Source: Flammeovirga pectinis
Lineage (GTDB): Bacteria; Bacteroidota; Bacteroidia; Cytophagales; Flammeovirgaceae
Reading direction: 5' to 3'
Length of the DNA: 64,000 bases
Assembly (NCBI RefSeq): GCF_003970675.1
Contig: NZ_CP034562.1
Span: 3,401,001 to 3,465,000, forward strand
Of this stretch, positions 26,998-36,700 are shown in pieces. The notes beneath the pieces are model-generated. The model saw nothing but the letters and a program-made list of their open reading frames with translations. It was not told the DNA's origin and did not search any database. How positions within the stretch are numbered: the first letter of the stretch is position 1; each line of letters opens with the position of its first letter. The translations under genes were made by a program, and so were the position numbers.

Positions 26998-27795
26998 CTA
27001 TTGATAACTCTTGTATTTCCAATGTTTCATCAAGAAGTAAGCAAATAATGCTCCTCCTAAATGGGCTAAATGAGCTACATTATCTGCTGGATTTTGATTC
27101 CAAAGTTGATATGTCTCATATAAAATATAAAGTCCTACTAGATATTTTGCTCTAACCGGAATTGGAGGAAACAATAACATCAACTTTAAATTTGGAAATA
27201 AAAATGCAAAAGTAAAGAGGATACCAAAGATGGCTCCAGAAGCTCCAATCATTGGAATATTCATTCTGGTGATTGTTAATTTACGAACAAACTCCACTGC
27301 TTCTGATTGTAATCCTAGATTATTAGGATCTGCAGGGAAAGTACTCTCTGCAAAATTGTATAAATCTTGACTGTGTTCTAAAAACTGAGAAGCATGATCT
27401 TGGCAAAATGCTAAGAAATTAACTGGTGTCTGCTCTGTAATAAATTGCTCTGCCGATACTGCCATATTATGTACTTCTACATAATTAGTAATACCATATA
27501 AGGCCCCTCCACCAATACCAGTAACCATATAAAGAATTAGGAATCTTTTAGACCCTAGTACATTCTCTAACATTGGTCCAAATACAAAAAGTGCAAACAT
27601 ATTACCAAAAATATGTGCAAAGCTTTCATGCACGAACATGTATGTAATAGGCTGGTATATCTGAAAATATTCTGAGTTAATATTGTGGTAACCTAATAAA
27701 TCTACAATTGGTAAGCTTGTCAGATTACACAATGCAAAAATTGCAAGGTTTATTAATAAAATAATTTTGACGTAAGGCGTTAAATTTTGTCCCAT
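26998..27795 (-). CDS. Rhomboid-family intramembrane serine protease (second of two)
   Basis: A 265-residue rhomboid. The serine motif G-A-S-G-A-I-F-G (about residue 183) and the histidine motif A-H-L-G-G-A (about 245) are intact, and H-I-F-G-N-M-F supplies the H-x-x-x-N element. An insert of about 60 residues rich in E, Q and N (about 110-170) lies between early helices and probably faces outside the membrane. It starts 26 bases after the recJ stop, so it belongs to the DUF423-recJ transcript. It differs from its neighbour in the loop and tail, so the two are likely old paralogues rather than a fresh duplication. Confidence 0.9.
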   Translation of the reverse strand: MGQNLTPYVKIILLINLAIFALCNLTSLPIVDLLGYHNINSEYFQIYQPITYMFVHESFAHIFGNMFALFVFGPMLENVLGSKRFLILYMVTGIGGGALYGITNYVEVHNMAVSAEQFITEQTPVNFLAFCQDHASQFLEHSQDLYNFAESTFPADPNNLGLQSEAVEFVRKLTITRMNIPMIGASGAIFGILFTFAFLFPNLKLMLLFPPIPVRAKYLVGLYILYETYQLWNQNPADNVAHLAHLGGALFAYFLMKHWKYKSYQ

Positions 27796-27821
27796 TCGTA
27801 TATTTTCAAGGTTATTGTGTA

Positions 27822-29522
27822 CTACTTTTTAGAAGTACTAATTTCTTTTATGTTTAATTGGAGTGTTTTATTTCCACGATACTCATTTATATCCAAACGG
27901 AATAAAATATCAAAAAATCCCTCCATTACTACATCCAATTGGTCGGCTTGACTAAAAGCTATTGCATCAATCTTTTGATCGCCTTCTACTTGGAACACCT
28001 GCATTTTTAAATGTTTATCTTTTAAAATTCTAGGCGTCGTAGCTACTTTCACATTTCTAGCTATAAAAAGAGGTAAAGGGTTTTCATGTCCAAAAGGTCT
28101 CATTTTATTTATTATTGTTGCAGAAGCAAGATCTAAGTCTGCTAGCTTTACTTCCAAATCAACAATAAGCTCAGAAACAAAATTCTTTCCATTTGTCAAA
28201 TTCTTTACTTCCTCCTCAAATTTGTCTGTAAAAGCTGACAAATTTTCTTTTTTGAGTGACAAACCTGCAGCTGAAGTGTGCCCTCCAAACTGATCTAAAA
28301 ATTTTGAGCTTGCTGTTAATGCTTTGTGTATATCAAAATTTGAAGTTGCTCTTGCCGATCCTGTCACTTCATCTCTTGATAAAGTAAGTGCTACAGTAGG
28401 CTTCCCAAATTTTTCTGCACATCTAGAAGCAACTATTCCAAGTACTCCTTTGTGCCAATTCTCATTATATAATACTAAAGCAGGTGCAGATTTGTTTTGT
28501 TCTGCCATCTCTAATGCCTCTTCGGTATTTGTATGATCGTAATTTTTTCTTAACTGATTCAGACGGTTTAGCTCTTCAGCTAATTCTTTAGCTTCTTTAG
28601 TATCTATTGTAGACAGTAACTCAGCTGCCATTTGTGCATGAGCAATTCTACCTGCTGCATTTATAATAGGCCCGAAAGTATACCCTAAATCTTGTACTTG
28701 AATATCGGCCTGTTCTTTATTTAGTACTTTAAATAATGCTATTATACCAGGCTTTGTAGATTTTCTTAGGTATTTAATTCCTTCGTTTGCAATAACTCTA
28801 TTTTCATCGGCCATTGGTACTACATCACATGCAGTACCTAAAACCACTAAATCTAAATGTTGCCACAAAGGTGTTGGGTCTATACCATGTTTTTGACAAA
28901 AGCCTTGTAAGAACTTAAACCCTACACCGCAACCCGATAAACCTTTAAAAGGATAATTACAATCTGGACGTTGAGGGTTTAATACTGCAGTTGCTTTTGG
29001 TACAGTTTCTCCTAATTGATGATGGTCACAAACAATAAAATCAATATTTCTATGGATTGATGTATCTATTGCTTCATGACTCATAATACCACAATCTAAA
29101 GATATTATCAGTTGGCAATTAGTCTGTGCTGCATATTCAACACCTCGTAAAGAAACGCCATAACCTTCTGTATATTTATCTGGTATATAAAAATCAATAT
29201 TATCATATACCTCTCTAAAAAAGTGCATAAATAATGCTACCGATGAAGTTCCATCAACATCATAATCACCAAAAAACAAAATTCTTTCGCCATGTTCAAT
29301 TGCAAGTGTTAACCTTGCTACAGCAACATCCATATCTTTCATTAAGAAAGGATCATGCAATTTTTCTAAAGTTGGACGAAAATAATCTCTTGCTTTAGGA
29401 ATTGTTGTAACACCCCTCTGCACTAGTAATTCTGCTATTATTTTTGGCACATTAGGTTGTTTTAATAACTCCTTAACGTGATCTTGATTAGCCTTGGGTA
29501 AAATTTTCCACACTTTCTCCAT
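27822..29522 (-). CDS. recJ: Single-stranded-DNA-specific exonuclease RecJ
   Basis: A 566-residue DHH-family 5'-3' exonuclease acting in recombination and mismatch repair. DHH motifs are visible: F-F-G-D-Y-D-V-D-G-T-S-S-V (about residues 78-90), I-S-L-D-C-G-I (about 142), and V-C-D-H-H-Q-L-G (about 163-170). The DHHA1 domain G-G-H-T-S-A-A-G-L-S is near residue 413, and the C-terminal OB region starts at about 450. The length is normal. It lies 7 bases after the DUF423 gene and 26 bases before a rhomboid gene. Confidence 0.95.
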   Translation of the reverse strand: MEKVWKILPKANQDHVKELLKQPNVPKIIAELLVQRGVTTIPKARDYFRPTLEKLHDPFLMKDMDVAVARLTLAIEHGERILFFGDYDVDGTSSVALFMHFFREVYDNIDFYIPDKYTEGYGVSLRGVEYAAQTNCQLIISLDCGIMSHEAIDTSIHRNIDFIVCDHHQLGETVPKATAVLNPQRPDCNYPFKGLSGCGVGFKFLQGFCQKHGIDPTPLWQHLDLVVLGTACDVVPMADENRVIANEGIKYLRKSTKPGIIALFKVLNKEQADIQVQDLGYTFGPIINAAGRIAHAQMAAELLSTIDTKEAKELAEELNRLNQLRKNYDHTNTEEALEMAEQNKSAPALVLYNENWHKGVLGIVASRCAEKFGKPTVALTLSRDEVTGSARATSNFDIHKALTASSKFLDQFGGHTSAAGLSLKKENLSAFTDKFEEEVKNLTNGKNFVSELIVDLEVKLADLDLASATIINKMRPFGHENPLPLFIARNVKVATTPRILKDKHLKMQVFQVEGDQKIDAIAFSQADQLDVVMEGFFDILFRLDINEYRGNKTLQLNIKEISTSKK

Positions 29523-29529
29523 ATTCTGC

Positions 29530-29907
29530 TTAATTACTATCTTTTTTCACACCACAAGCCAAAGCAATCCATGCTGCAATAAAACCAACTCCTCCAATTG
29601 GAGTAATGGCTCCTAACCATGTAATTCCAGTTATTGATAGAATATACAAACTACCTGAGAAGATAAAAATACCCACAACCATAAAAACGGCAGCCCATTT
29701 TAACCAACCTTTATCTATACGATGAGCTAAAGCACCTAAGATCAGTAAACCTAAACCATGGTAAAAATGATATTTTACACCAGTTTCAAAAGTTTCTAAT
29801 CTTCCGTTTTCTAATAAAATTGACTTTAACCCATGTGCTCCAAATGCACCAATACCTACTGCTAAAGCACAAAAAATTGCACCAATAATAATTATATTTC
29901 TACTCAT
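29530..29907 (-). CDS. DUF423 family small membrane protein
   Basis: From the ATG at 29907 the product is 125 residues with four hydrophobic helices. The start G-A-I-F-C-A-L-A-V-G-I-G-A-F-G-A-H-G-L-K and the later F-x-T-G-V-K-Y-H-F-Y-H are the DUF423 (YgdD) signature. The function of this inner-membrane family is not established. An ATG five codons upstream (29922) is possible; the shorter start matches the family better. It is first in the operon with recJ and a rhomboid gene. Confidence 0.85.
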   Translation of the reverse strand: MSRNIIIIGAIFCALAVGIGAFGAHGLKSILLENGRLETFETGVKYHFYHGLGLLILGALAHRIDKGWLKWAAVFMVVGIFIFSGSLYILSITGITWLGAITPIGGVGFIAAWIALACGVKKDSN

Positions 29908-30017
29908 GATATTTGTTTGCATTCTATTCTAATGCAAGATAAAGAGTTTAGAGTTATGAATTAAACAAGTACAAAAAAGTTAAGCGTTGATTTTTATTTT
30001 ATTACCAATAAAGGATA

Positions 30018-30049
30018 AAATAAAAAGAGCCTATCAAAATGACAGGCTC
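30018..30049 (-). terminator. Terminator after the nitronate monooxygenase-like gene
   Basis: The stem GAGCCTGTCA with TGATAGGCTC (one G-T pair) and a short loop is followed on the minus strand by a T run, 32 bases after the stop at 30081. Confidence 0.8.
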
Positions 30050-30080
30050 GGTATTTTTATATATTGAAAGAGTAAATTTC

Positions 30081-31070
30081 TTAACTCTTAACTTCTACTT
30101 TCTCACTTTCTAAATGGTATTCTTCTATTAAAGAATCTACAACTTCTTTAACTGAACGAATCGATTTTACATATTCTATAGAAGGGCCTGCACACCAAAC
30201 AGATTTATAGGTAGCTCCAAATGCAGATTTTTCCAACATTTTCATGCCTTTATAGAATGTTAGCATTTTTGCAAACTTCTTTAGTGTCTTATTTTTATTT
30301 AGTAAAGACTCTAACCAATTTTGCTTAGTACCTATTTCCTGCATGTAAGGTGTATTTATAACCGTACAAGGTGTTCCAGAAAGTTTTGTAGTCATTACAA
30401 TATCTTTAGCACCGTAATCTACACATGCTTGTTTATAGGCATTATTAACTCCGCCTTCATTAGTTGCAATAAATGGGCTTCCCATTGAAATCCCTACAGC
30501 TCCTAAATCTATTTTATTTTTCATTTGATTTCCATTACCTACCCCACCAGCAGAAATAACTGGAATAGTACAAGCTTCTACTAAAGATGGAATTAGCTCG
30601 TTTGCAGGTGTTGGACCAGCATGCCCTCCTGCTTCTTTATTTACAGCAATTACTGCATCTGCTCCTAACTCTTCTACAATTTTAGCATATTTAATATCCA
30701 CAACATCACAGAAAACTTTAATACCTACAGGTTTACACTTTTCTATAATTTTTCTTGGAGAACCTAAAGAAGTAATTATGTAATCTACCCTAAGTTCAAC
30801 ACATGTATTGAGTTGTTCCATCATTCGTACATTTGATTTATTAGCAATCAAATTTACGCCAAATGGACCTTTTGTTCCTTTTCGGATTTGGTGTATTGCC
30901 GCTCTAAAGTCTTTATCTGTACGGTAGTTTAAGGCTGGAACTGCTCCTGTTATACCACTTTCTGCTGCTGCAATAAGCATTTCGGCAGTTGATACAAGAA
31001 ACATTGGTGCCATGATGATAGGGTATTTTATACCTAACATCTCGGTTAGTGGTGTGGAAATTTTTTCCAT
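30081..31070 (-). CDS. NAD(P)H-dependent flavin oxidoreductase, nitronate monooxygenase-like
   Basis: A 329-residue FMN-dependent TIM-barrel enzyme of the 2-nitropropane dioxygenase family. Visible are P-I-I-M-A-P-M-F at the start, the E-A-G-G-H-A-G loop (about 150), and the flavin phosphate motif I-S-A-G-G-V-G-N-G (about 172-180) followed by G-A-V-G-I-S-M-G-S-P-F. The family includes nitronate monooxygenases and FabK-type enoyl-ACP reductases. The E-A-G-G-H motif is shared, so the substrate is not fixed by sequence. It is monocistronic, with a 14-base palindrome in its upstream region. Confidence 0.78.
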   Translation of the reverse strand: MEKISTPLTEMLGIKYPIIMAPMFLVSTAEMLIAAAESGITGAVPALNYRTDKDFRAAIHQIRKGTKGPFGVNLIANKSNVRMMEQLNTCVELRVDYIITSLGSPRKIIEKCKPVGIKVFCDVVDIKYAKIVEELGADAVIAVNKEAGGHAGPTPANELIPSLVEACTIPVISAGGVGNGNQMKNKIDLGAVGISMGSPFIATNEGGVNNAYKQACVDYGAKDIVMTTKLSGTPCTVINTPYMQEIGTKQNWLESLLNKNKTLKKFAKMLTFYKGMKMLEKSAFGATYKSVWCAGPSIEYVKSIRSVKEVVDSLIEEYHLESEKVEVKS

Positions 31071-31105
31071 AGTGCTATTTATTGGTGTTGAGTTGGTTAA
31101 TAATA

Positions 31106-31119
31106 GTATGCATGCATAC
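31106..31119. promoter_or_regulatory. Perfect 14-base palindrome upstream of the nitronate monooxygenase-like gene
   Basis: GTATGCATGCATAC is a perfect palindrome 36 bases before the start at 31070. Its position suits a repressor or activator site, but no regulator gene is adjacent. It could also be a chance sequence. Confidence 0.3.
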
Positions 31120-31234
31120 CATATTGATTTACAAGATGTAAATAATTATGGTCATTGTCAATAGCTAATACAAATATGGTGATTCACTTATTGTATAATC
31201 AGTAATTTTATAACTCTACACTACTACCGAAGTG

Positions 31235-31921
31235 CTATAAAAGTTTATCTAATGTTTTTTGATGATCGTTCTTAAAGAAATCTTCCGCATAATTATCTAG
31301 TGTATCAAACGCATCTTTATGAAATACATTCGCAATTTCTCCACCTGCAAAGTGATAAATTCTATCACATAACTTTTGTAAAGAGCTAATAGTATGAGAA
31401 GCAATCAGAATAATTTTTCCTTTTTCTTTCAATGATAAAATAATTTTATCTAGGTCTAAAGATGCTTCAACATCTAAACCAATAAAAGGTTCGTCTAATA
31501 AAATAATAGGAGAATCTGAACTGAGTAACATCATTAATGCTAGTCGTTTTTTCATTCCTGTTGAGTAATGATCTACCAAATCATTTAGAGGGAGTTGAAA
31601 AACATTATTCCATTCCTCATAATCAAAATTTGGGTACTTTACTTTAAATAAATCTAAGTGTTCTTTTCCTGTTATTTTAGAATAAAATTGTGGTTTTGCT
31701 TCTAGATACACAACATCTTTTCTTTGCAATTTCTTATCATTCAGAAATAATTCTCCAGAAAAATCTCTTTTCCACTGGGCTATAATTTCGAATAAAGTTG
31801 TTTTACCTACACCGTTATTGCCAAGAACACCGAGTATTTCACTAGTTTGAATTTCTAACGAAATATTTTTAAGAACTTGCTTTTCCCCAAAGGAAATTGA
31901 TATATCATTAAGCTTTAGCAT
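31235..31921 (-). CDS. ABC transporter ATP-binding protein
   Basis: A 228-residue ABC ATPase. Walker A is G-N-N-G-V-G-K-T-T (about residues 34-42), the signature is Y-S-T-G-M-K-K-R (about 120; the usual S-G-G-Q is replaced by S-T-G-M, as in many ABC-2-type exporters), Walker B is P-I-I-L-L-D-E-P-F (about 138), and the switch His is in A-S-H-T. It starts 12 bases after the permease gene and should power it. The substrate is unknown. Confidence 0.9.
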   Translation of the reverse strand: MLKLNDISISFGEKQVLKNISLEIQTSEILGVLGNNGVGKTTLFEIIAQWKRDFSGELFLNDKKLQRKDVVYLEAKPQFYSKITGKEHLDLFKVKYPNFDYEEWNNVFQLPLNDLVDHYSTGMKKRLALMMLLSSDSPIILLDEPFIGLDVEASLDLDKIILSLKEKGKIILIASHTISSLQKLCDRIYHFAGGEIANVFHKDAFDTLDNYAEDFFKNDHQKTLDKLL

Positions 31922-31933
31922 GACTGTACTTAT

Positions 31934-32878
31934 CTAGTAAAAAAAGGATAATTGTTTAGAAGCTCTTCTCCAAGTTCTAATACTTACCAATAATGGTATT
32001 GGGAGTAAAAATGGTATAAAAAGGCATATATAATAAAACCCTAGTAAAGGTGAGTTAGCAAATGATGCCGTTTCTGGTTCATAAGAAGCATACTTCATTA
32101 AAATAGCTAACATAATTATTATTGCAGTTACAATAAAAAGATATACTAAGATATAAAACAGTGATGTATAAAAAATTAGGCCTATTAATAGGTAAGGCAC
32201 ATTTAATATAAAATAAATTTTAAATGATGTATGAATCTTAGTTGTTAAAAGACCCACTGGAGAGTCTGCTACTGCATATAATAATACTCTTGGCTCATTA
32301 AATTTAAAAAAACCAACAATTGAAAGGTTCATTAAAAATATTCCGACAATCAATAACTCAAAGCGTAAAACACCTAAGAAAGTAACAGCAAAGCCTATTA
32401 CTAAGCCCCATATTCCTCCGTTTCTCATGCCTGCCTTCCATTCAAAAGCTGTTTTAGAAAATGGTAATGGAATTGAGAAACCGGTAGTATCAATTTCAAT
32501 TTTAGTTGGTAAAAAAGAAATTAATGATCCTAAAAATATTCCTATAAACCAAAATTGAGGTTGACTAGAAAATAAAATCCCAAAAGAAGACAATCCAATA
32601 ATTACAGCATATTCAAAAGCATAATAGCCTACAGGAAATTCTAAAAGATTTAATAATAATTTTTCGTCACTTCTGTAAGAATGCATTCCTGCTATTAATG
32701 TAAATAATAACGCCAGTATTACAACTATATGTATTGCTTCTGCTTGTGCGATTAAGAATTGAAGAAAACCAAAAAGAAGCGTTAAAAATAAAGTTCTTAA
32801 GAACCCTAAATTTATCATCTCTCTTGTAAATTGTTTCCTTTTTATGTTTAGTAATGAAAAGAATATATTAGCTACCAC
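31934..32878 (-). CDS. Multi-pass membrane protein, probable permease of the adjacent ABC ATPase
   Basis: A 314-residue protein with about eight to ten hydrophobic helices over nearly its whole length. It starts at a GTG (32878), 11 bases after the gene at 32890, and ends 12 bases before the ATPase gene. No family signature was recognised, so the permease role is inferred from topology and neighbours (ABC-2-like exporters pair one such protein with one ATPase). No soluble domain is visible. Confidence 0.65.
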   Translation of the reverse strand: MVANIFFSLLNIKRKQFTREMINLGFLRTLFLTLLFGFLQFLIAQAEAIHIVVILALLFTLIAGMHSYRSDEKLLLNLLEFPVGYYAFEYAVIIGLSSFGILFSSQPQFWFIGIFLGSLISFLPTKIEIDTTGFSIPLPFSKTAFEWKAGMRNGGIWGLVIGFAVTFLGVLRFELLIVGIFLMNLSIVGFFKFNEPRVLLYAVADSPVGLLTTKIHTSFKIYFILNVPYLLIGLIFYTSLFYILVYLFIVTAIIIMLAILMKYASYEPETASFANSPLLGFYYICLFIPFLLPIPLLVSIRTWRRASKQLSFFY

Positions 32879-32889
32879 AGTTATTTATT

Positions 32890-33609
32890 TTACCAAGACC
32901 CTTGCCTCTCGTATGTTGATATTGAAATATGTAAATGATCTGCTGTTCCAGTATGTCTAACCACATTAAACCCCAAAATATTAAAATAAATCTGAGCAAT
33001 CCAAATCATCCAGAAAGGTCTGCCTTTAGTTCTTAAATCCATTGCATGCGTATAACCAGTGTTCTGTATGTAATGTAAAGACCTTTTTTTTGTCTGCAAA
33101 CCCATTTTATTATAGTCTTCTGGTACTCTTGATAGACTGGTAATTAAAACGTTTTTATCAAAAAATAACAATGTCCTAACGCTAATTTTTAAATAAGGAT
33201 GTAGATCTGCGTATTCACTTTTCACCTTATTTGTTTGAGCATTTTTACCACTAAAAGAAAAAACAGCAAACAGAACATAAGCTATTACAAATACAAAAGA
33301 AACAATGCCCATTACTTTTATGTGAGAAAACTTATACTTTTCTGATTTCATAAAAAGGCTATAACCCACAAATAAATAGAAAAATAAACAGACAGATACC
33401 ACACTCATTCCTCCTATTAATCCTAACCAAGTGGGTACATTATAAGAATGATACAAAAAGATACTAGTCCGAATCAGTAAAATAAATGGAATAGTGATTA
33501 AGATAAACAATAGAATACCTTTACCAAAGAACTTAAATAGCTCGTATTTCCAGCTCCATTTTGGCTGTTTATCTTGTGTATAAGATTGATATGTATCGTG
33601 TAAATTCAA
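32890..33609 (-). CDS. Membrane protein with M15-peptidase-like His/Asp pattern in its C-terminal domain
   Basis: A 239-residue protein with three hydrophobic segments (about residues 32-50, 63-90 and 100-118) and a soluble C-terminal half. That half contains Y-T-H-A-M-D-L-R (about 187-194) and, near the end, T-A-D-H-L-H-I-S (about 223-230). The H...D plus H-x-H pattern resembles the zinc site of M15/D-Ala-D-Ala carboxypeptidase-like domains. This is a pattern match only. It is first in a three-gene operon with the permease and ATPase, which suggests an envelope or peptidoglycan-linked role. Confidence 0.55.
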   Translation of the reverse strand: MNLHDTYQSYTQDKQPKWSWKYELFKFFGKGILLFILITIPFILLIRTSIFLYHSYNVPTWLGLIGGMSVVSVCLFFYLFVGYSLFMKSEKYKFSHIKVMGIVSFVFVIAYVLFAVFSFSGKNAQTNKVKSEYADLHPYLKISVRTLLFFDKNVLITSLSRVPEDYNKMGLQTKKRSLHYIQNTGYTHAMDLRTKGRPFWMIWIAQIYFNILGFNVVRHTGTADHLHISISTYERQGSW

Positions 33610-33793
33610 ATTATTATTTTAGTCTTTTAAAAAAACACAATAAGTATTACATAAATAAAAAAAAGTAGCATTTAAACCATCTTTTTCTCAATCTACTACT
33701 TAACTAATTAAAATCGGTATTAAATTGAATTTGGAACGAGGATAAACTGTTTCTGTACTACAATAACTATAAACCCTACAAAATAATTAAACC

Positions 33794-36700
33794 GTGAAAG
33801 ATCAAACTCCAATCGGGAAAAAAGCATTAAAATTAGTAGGCTATTTGATAGGCACAATTGTGCTTATTTCTTTATTAGCCGTGCTCCTTTTTTATGCCAA
33901 TAGAGATAAAATTAAAGCAAAAGTAATTGAGGTAGTTAACCAAGAACAAAATGGCGATTTACAAATTGGTCAGATTGGTATAGCCCCTTTTGAAGACTTC
34001 CCCAATTTTACATTACAGCTTGAAGATATTGTCTACCATGAGAAAAAACCAGCTTTAAGGCAAGAAGAAGATAAACCAATTGCTGCACTTGGAAATTTCT
34101 TTGTTTCTATAAATATCGTAAAACTAATTGGTGGTAATGTGCATGTTGGTGCCGTAAAATTAGAAGATGGAGAAGTTAATCTAAGAGCTTATAAAGATAG
34201 TACCATAAATATTATTAATGCTCTCGGTATAGACCTTTCCGATACTACTAAAGTAGATGAACCTGCTGATACTACTAAAAAAGCACCTCCAGCATTTGCT
34301 TTACAATTAGATGAATTTACTTTAAAAAACATCAAAATAACGGCTTATAATGGATTAACCGAAGTTGGTACAGGTATGCAAATACATCAGATTACAACTT
34401 CTTTAGGTTATAATAAAGATGAAATTAAGAATCACTTACTTGTAAATGTTGAATTACTAGGTATTCTTAAAGATGAAAAAATTCTATGGCCTAACAAGCA
34501 TCTTGAATTAACTTCTGACCTACGTTTCGATCGTAAGAAAAAATTCATCAATATAGATACTTGTGATATGAGTATTGAAGGTGCTGAATTTTCACTTTCA
34601 GGAACAGCTGATATTCCTAATGAAATGTTCCTAGATTTAGATATTCACGCATCGCAAAAAGATCTAAATATTATCAACCTTATTGCCAACGGAAAGCTTG
34701 ATGTTGAAAAATTAAAAGCAAATTATTCTAGTACGTTAGGTGGGTTAGAATTTGATGCTAAAATAATTGGTAAATCTGCAGCTACTCTACCAAAGGTTAT
34801 GGCTGATGTAAAACTGGATAAATTCACTTTAAAAAGTTTAAAAACACCTTATGCTATTCAAGATTTTAGTTTTGAAGCACATTTAAATACAGGTGATTCT
34901 ACAGATTTTTCTCAACTTACTTTTGATTTAAATAAATTCAATCTTGAAACCACTAACGGTTTCATGAGGGGTAAATTGGGTGTTTCTAATGGTATTAAGC
35001 AACCTCATTTAGACTTACAATGGGAAGCAGATATGGAATTAGATAACCTTAATGATCTTCTCACAAACGTTCCTATTGATAGTTTAAGAGGTAGATTAGA
35101 GTTTCAGGCAGACATAGAATATGATATTGACATTGAGAAACGTAAGTTCTTAAATGTGAAAAATGCCGAACAAAAAATTGCTTTAAAATTAAAAGATATT
35201 GCACTTAGACATACTGAAACAGGTATTAGCCCAAGAGAGATAAATGGTATTTTTTATATCTGGGATAATCATTTAGGTGTGAGAAATTTAAGTGCTAAAG
35301 TTGATGGTAGTGATTTTAAATTTAATGGTAATATTGATAATCTTCTGTTTTACGCTTTGGGTTACAACACAGATATTGTTGCTGATATTAAACTAGAATC
35401 TAAAAATTTATTGGTGAAAGAATTACTTCAATATACTGATTCTGCCAATGCTGATCTTGCTGATAATCTTCATGATATTATCATTGATTTCACCTTAAAC
35501 ACCACTACTAAAGGCCTAAATGATTATAAATTATTGCCTTACGGTACATTAAAAATCAATAACCTTCAAACACATTTTGATAAGTTTCAACCTATTCATA
35601 ATGTAAAAGGTGTAATGGGAATTACTAAAAAACATCTAGGTATTAAAAGGTTAAGTGGTAATATTGGAAAAAGTGATTTTACATTTGTGGGTGGCTTTGA
35701 AGATTATGATGGTCTCTTTTATAAAGATTCTACAATTACTATAAAATCTGGTTTTAATATTAAATCAAATTCTATGCGTGTAGTAGATTTCTTTACCTAT
35801 GGAGATTCACTACTTGTTCCTAAATCATTTGAGAATGAAAAAATGAACAACTTCCAGATTTCTGGAGGAGTAGATATAGTAAACCAAGAATTATTCTCAG
35901 GTAAAAAAGTACCAAACTTTAGACTTTGGATGAAAGGTTTAAAATGGAGATTAAGTATATCACCTTTACTATTTAGAAACTTTAAATTTGAGGTTGTTAA
36001 AAAGGATAACGATATCTACCTAAATGATTTTACTGGCAAAGTTGGACAAAGTGATATGACTTTCAACGCACAACTTTACAATGTGACTGATAGTACTAGA
36101 AAGAACTTTAACGGTAAATTCCAAGTAGACGCGAAGATGCTTAACTTTAATGAGATACTAAAATTAGTAGTTCCTGAAGAGAGTTATGCAGAATCGTCTG
36201 CTTCTAGAGCCGAAACTATCGAAGAAGAAGAACCCGTTGATATTTTTGCTATCAAATACCCAAATCTTGAACTTGATGTAAAAGTAAAACGAATGAAATT
36301 GATGGAAATGGACATCAAGAATTTTAAAGGTAAAGTAAGAACATCCTCAGATCAAACCATCAGTTTAGATAAAGTTAAAGTCCGTTTAGGTGATATTGGC
36401 GGAATGGAGCTTTCTGGTTTAGCTAATCTTCAAGATCCTAAAAATGTAATTCTCGATGGTAGTGCTACATTGAAAAATGTTGACTTATCACAAGTAGATA
36501 TTAATGTTGAATATGAAGATGATGTTATTAATGTATCTAAGAATTTTAATGGTATTCTTAATTCTACAATGACAGCTAAAGCACATATTAAAGACAATTT
36601 GAGTATTGATATTTCTAAAACAACTGCCGAAATAAATATGACTTTAGAAGATGGTCGTATTATGGATTTTGCTCCATTAAGTGCAATGGCAACTTATTTT

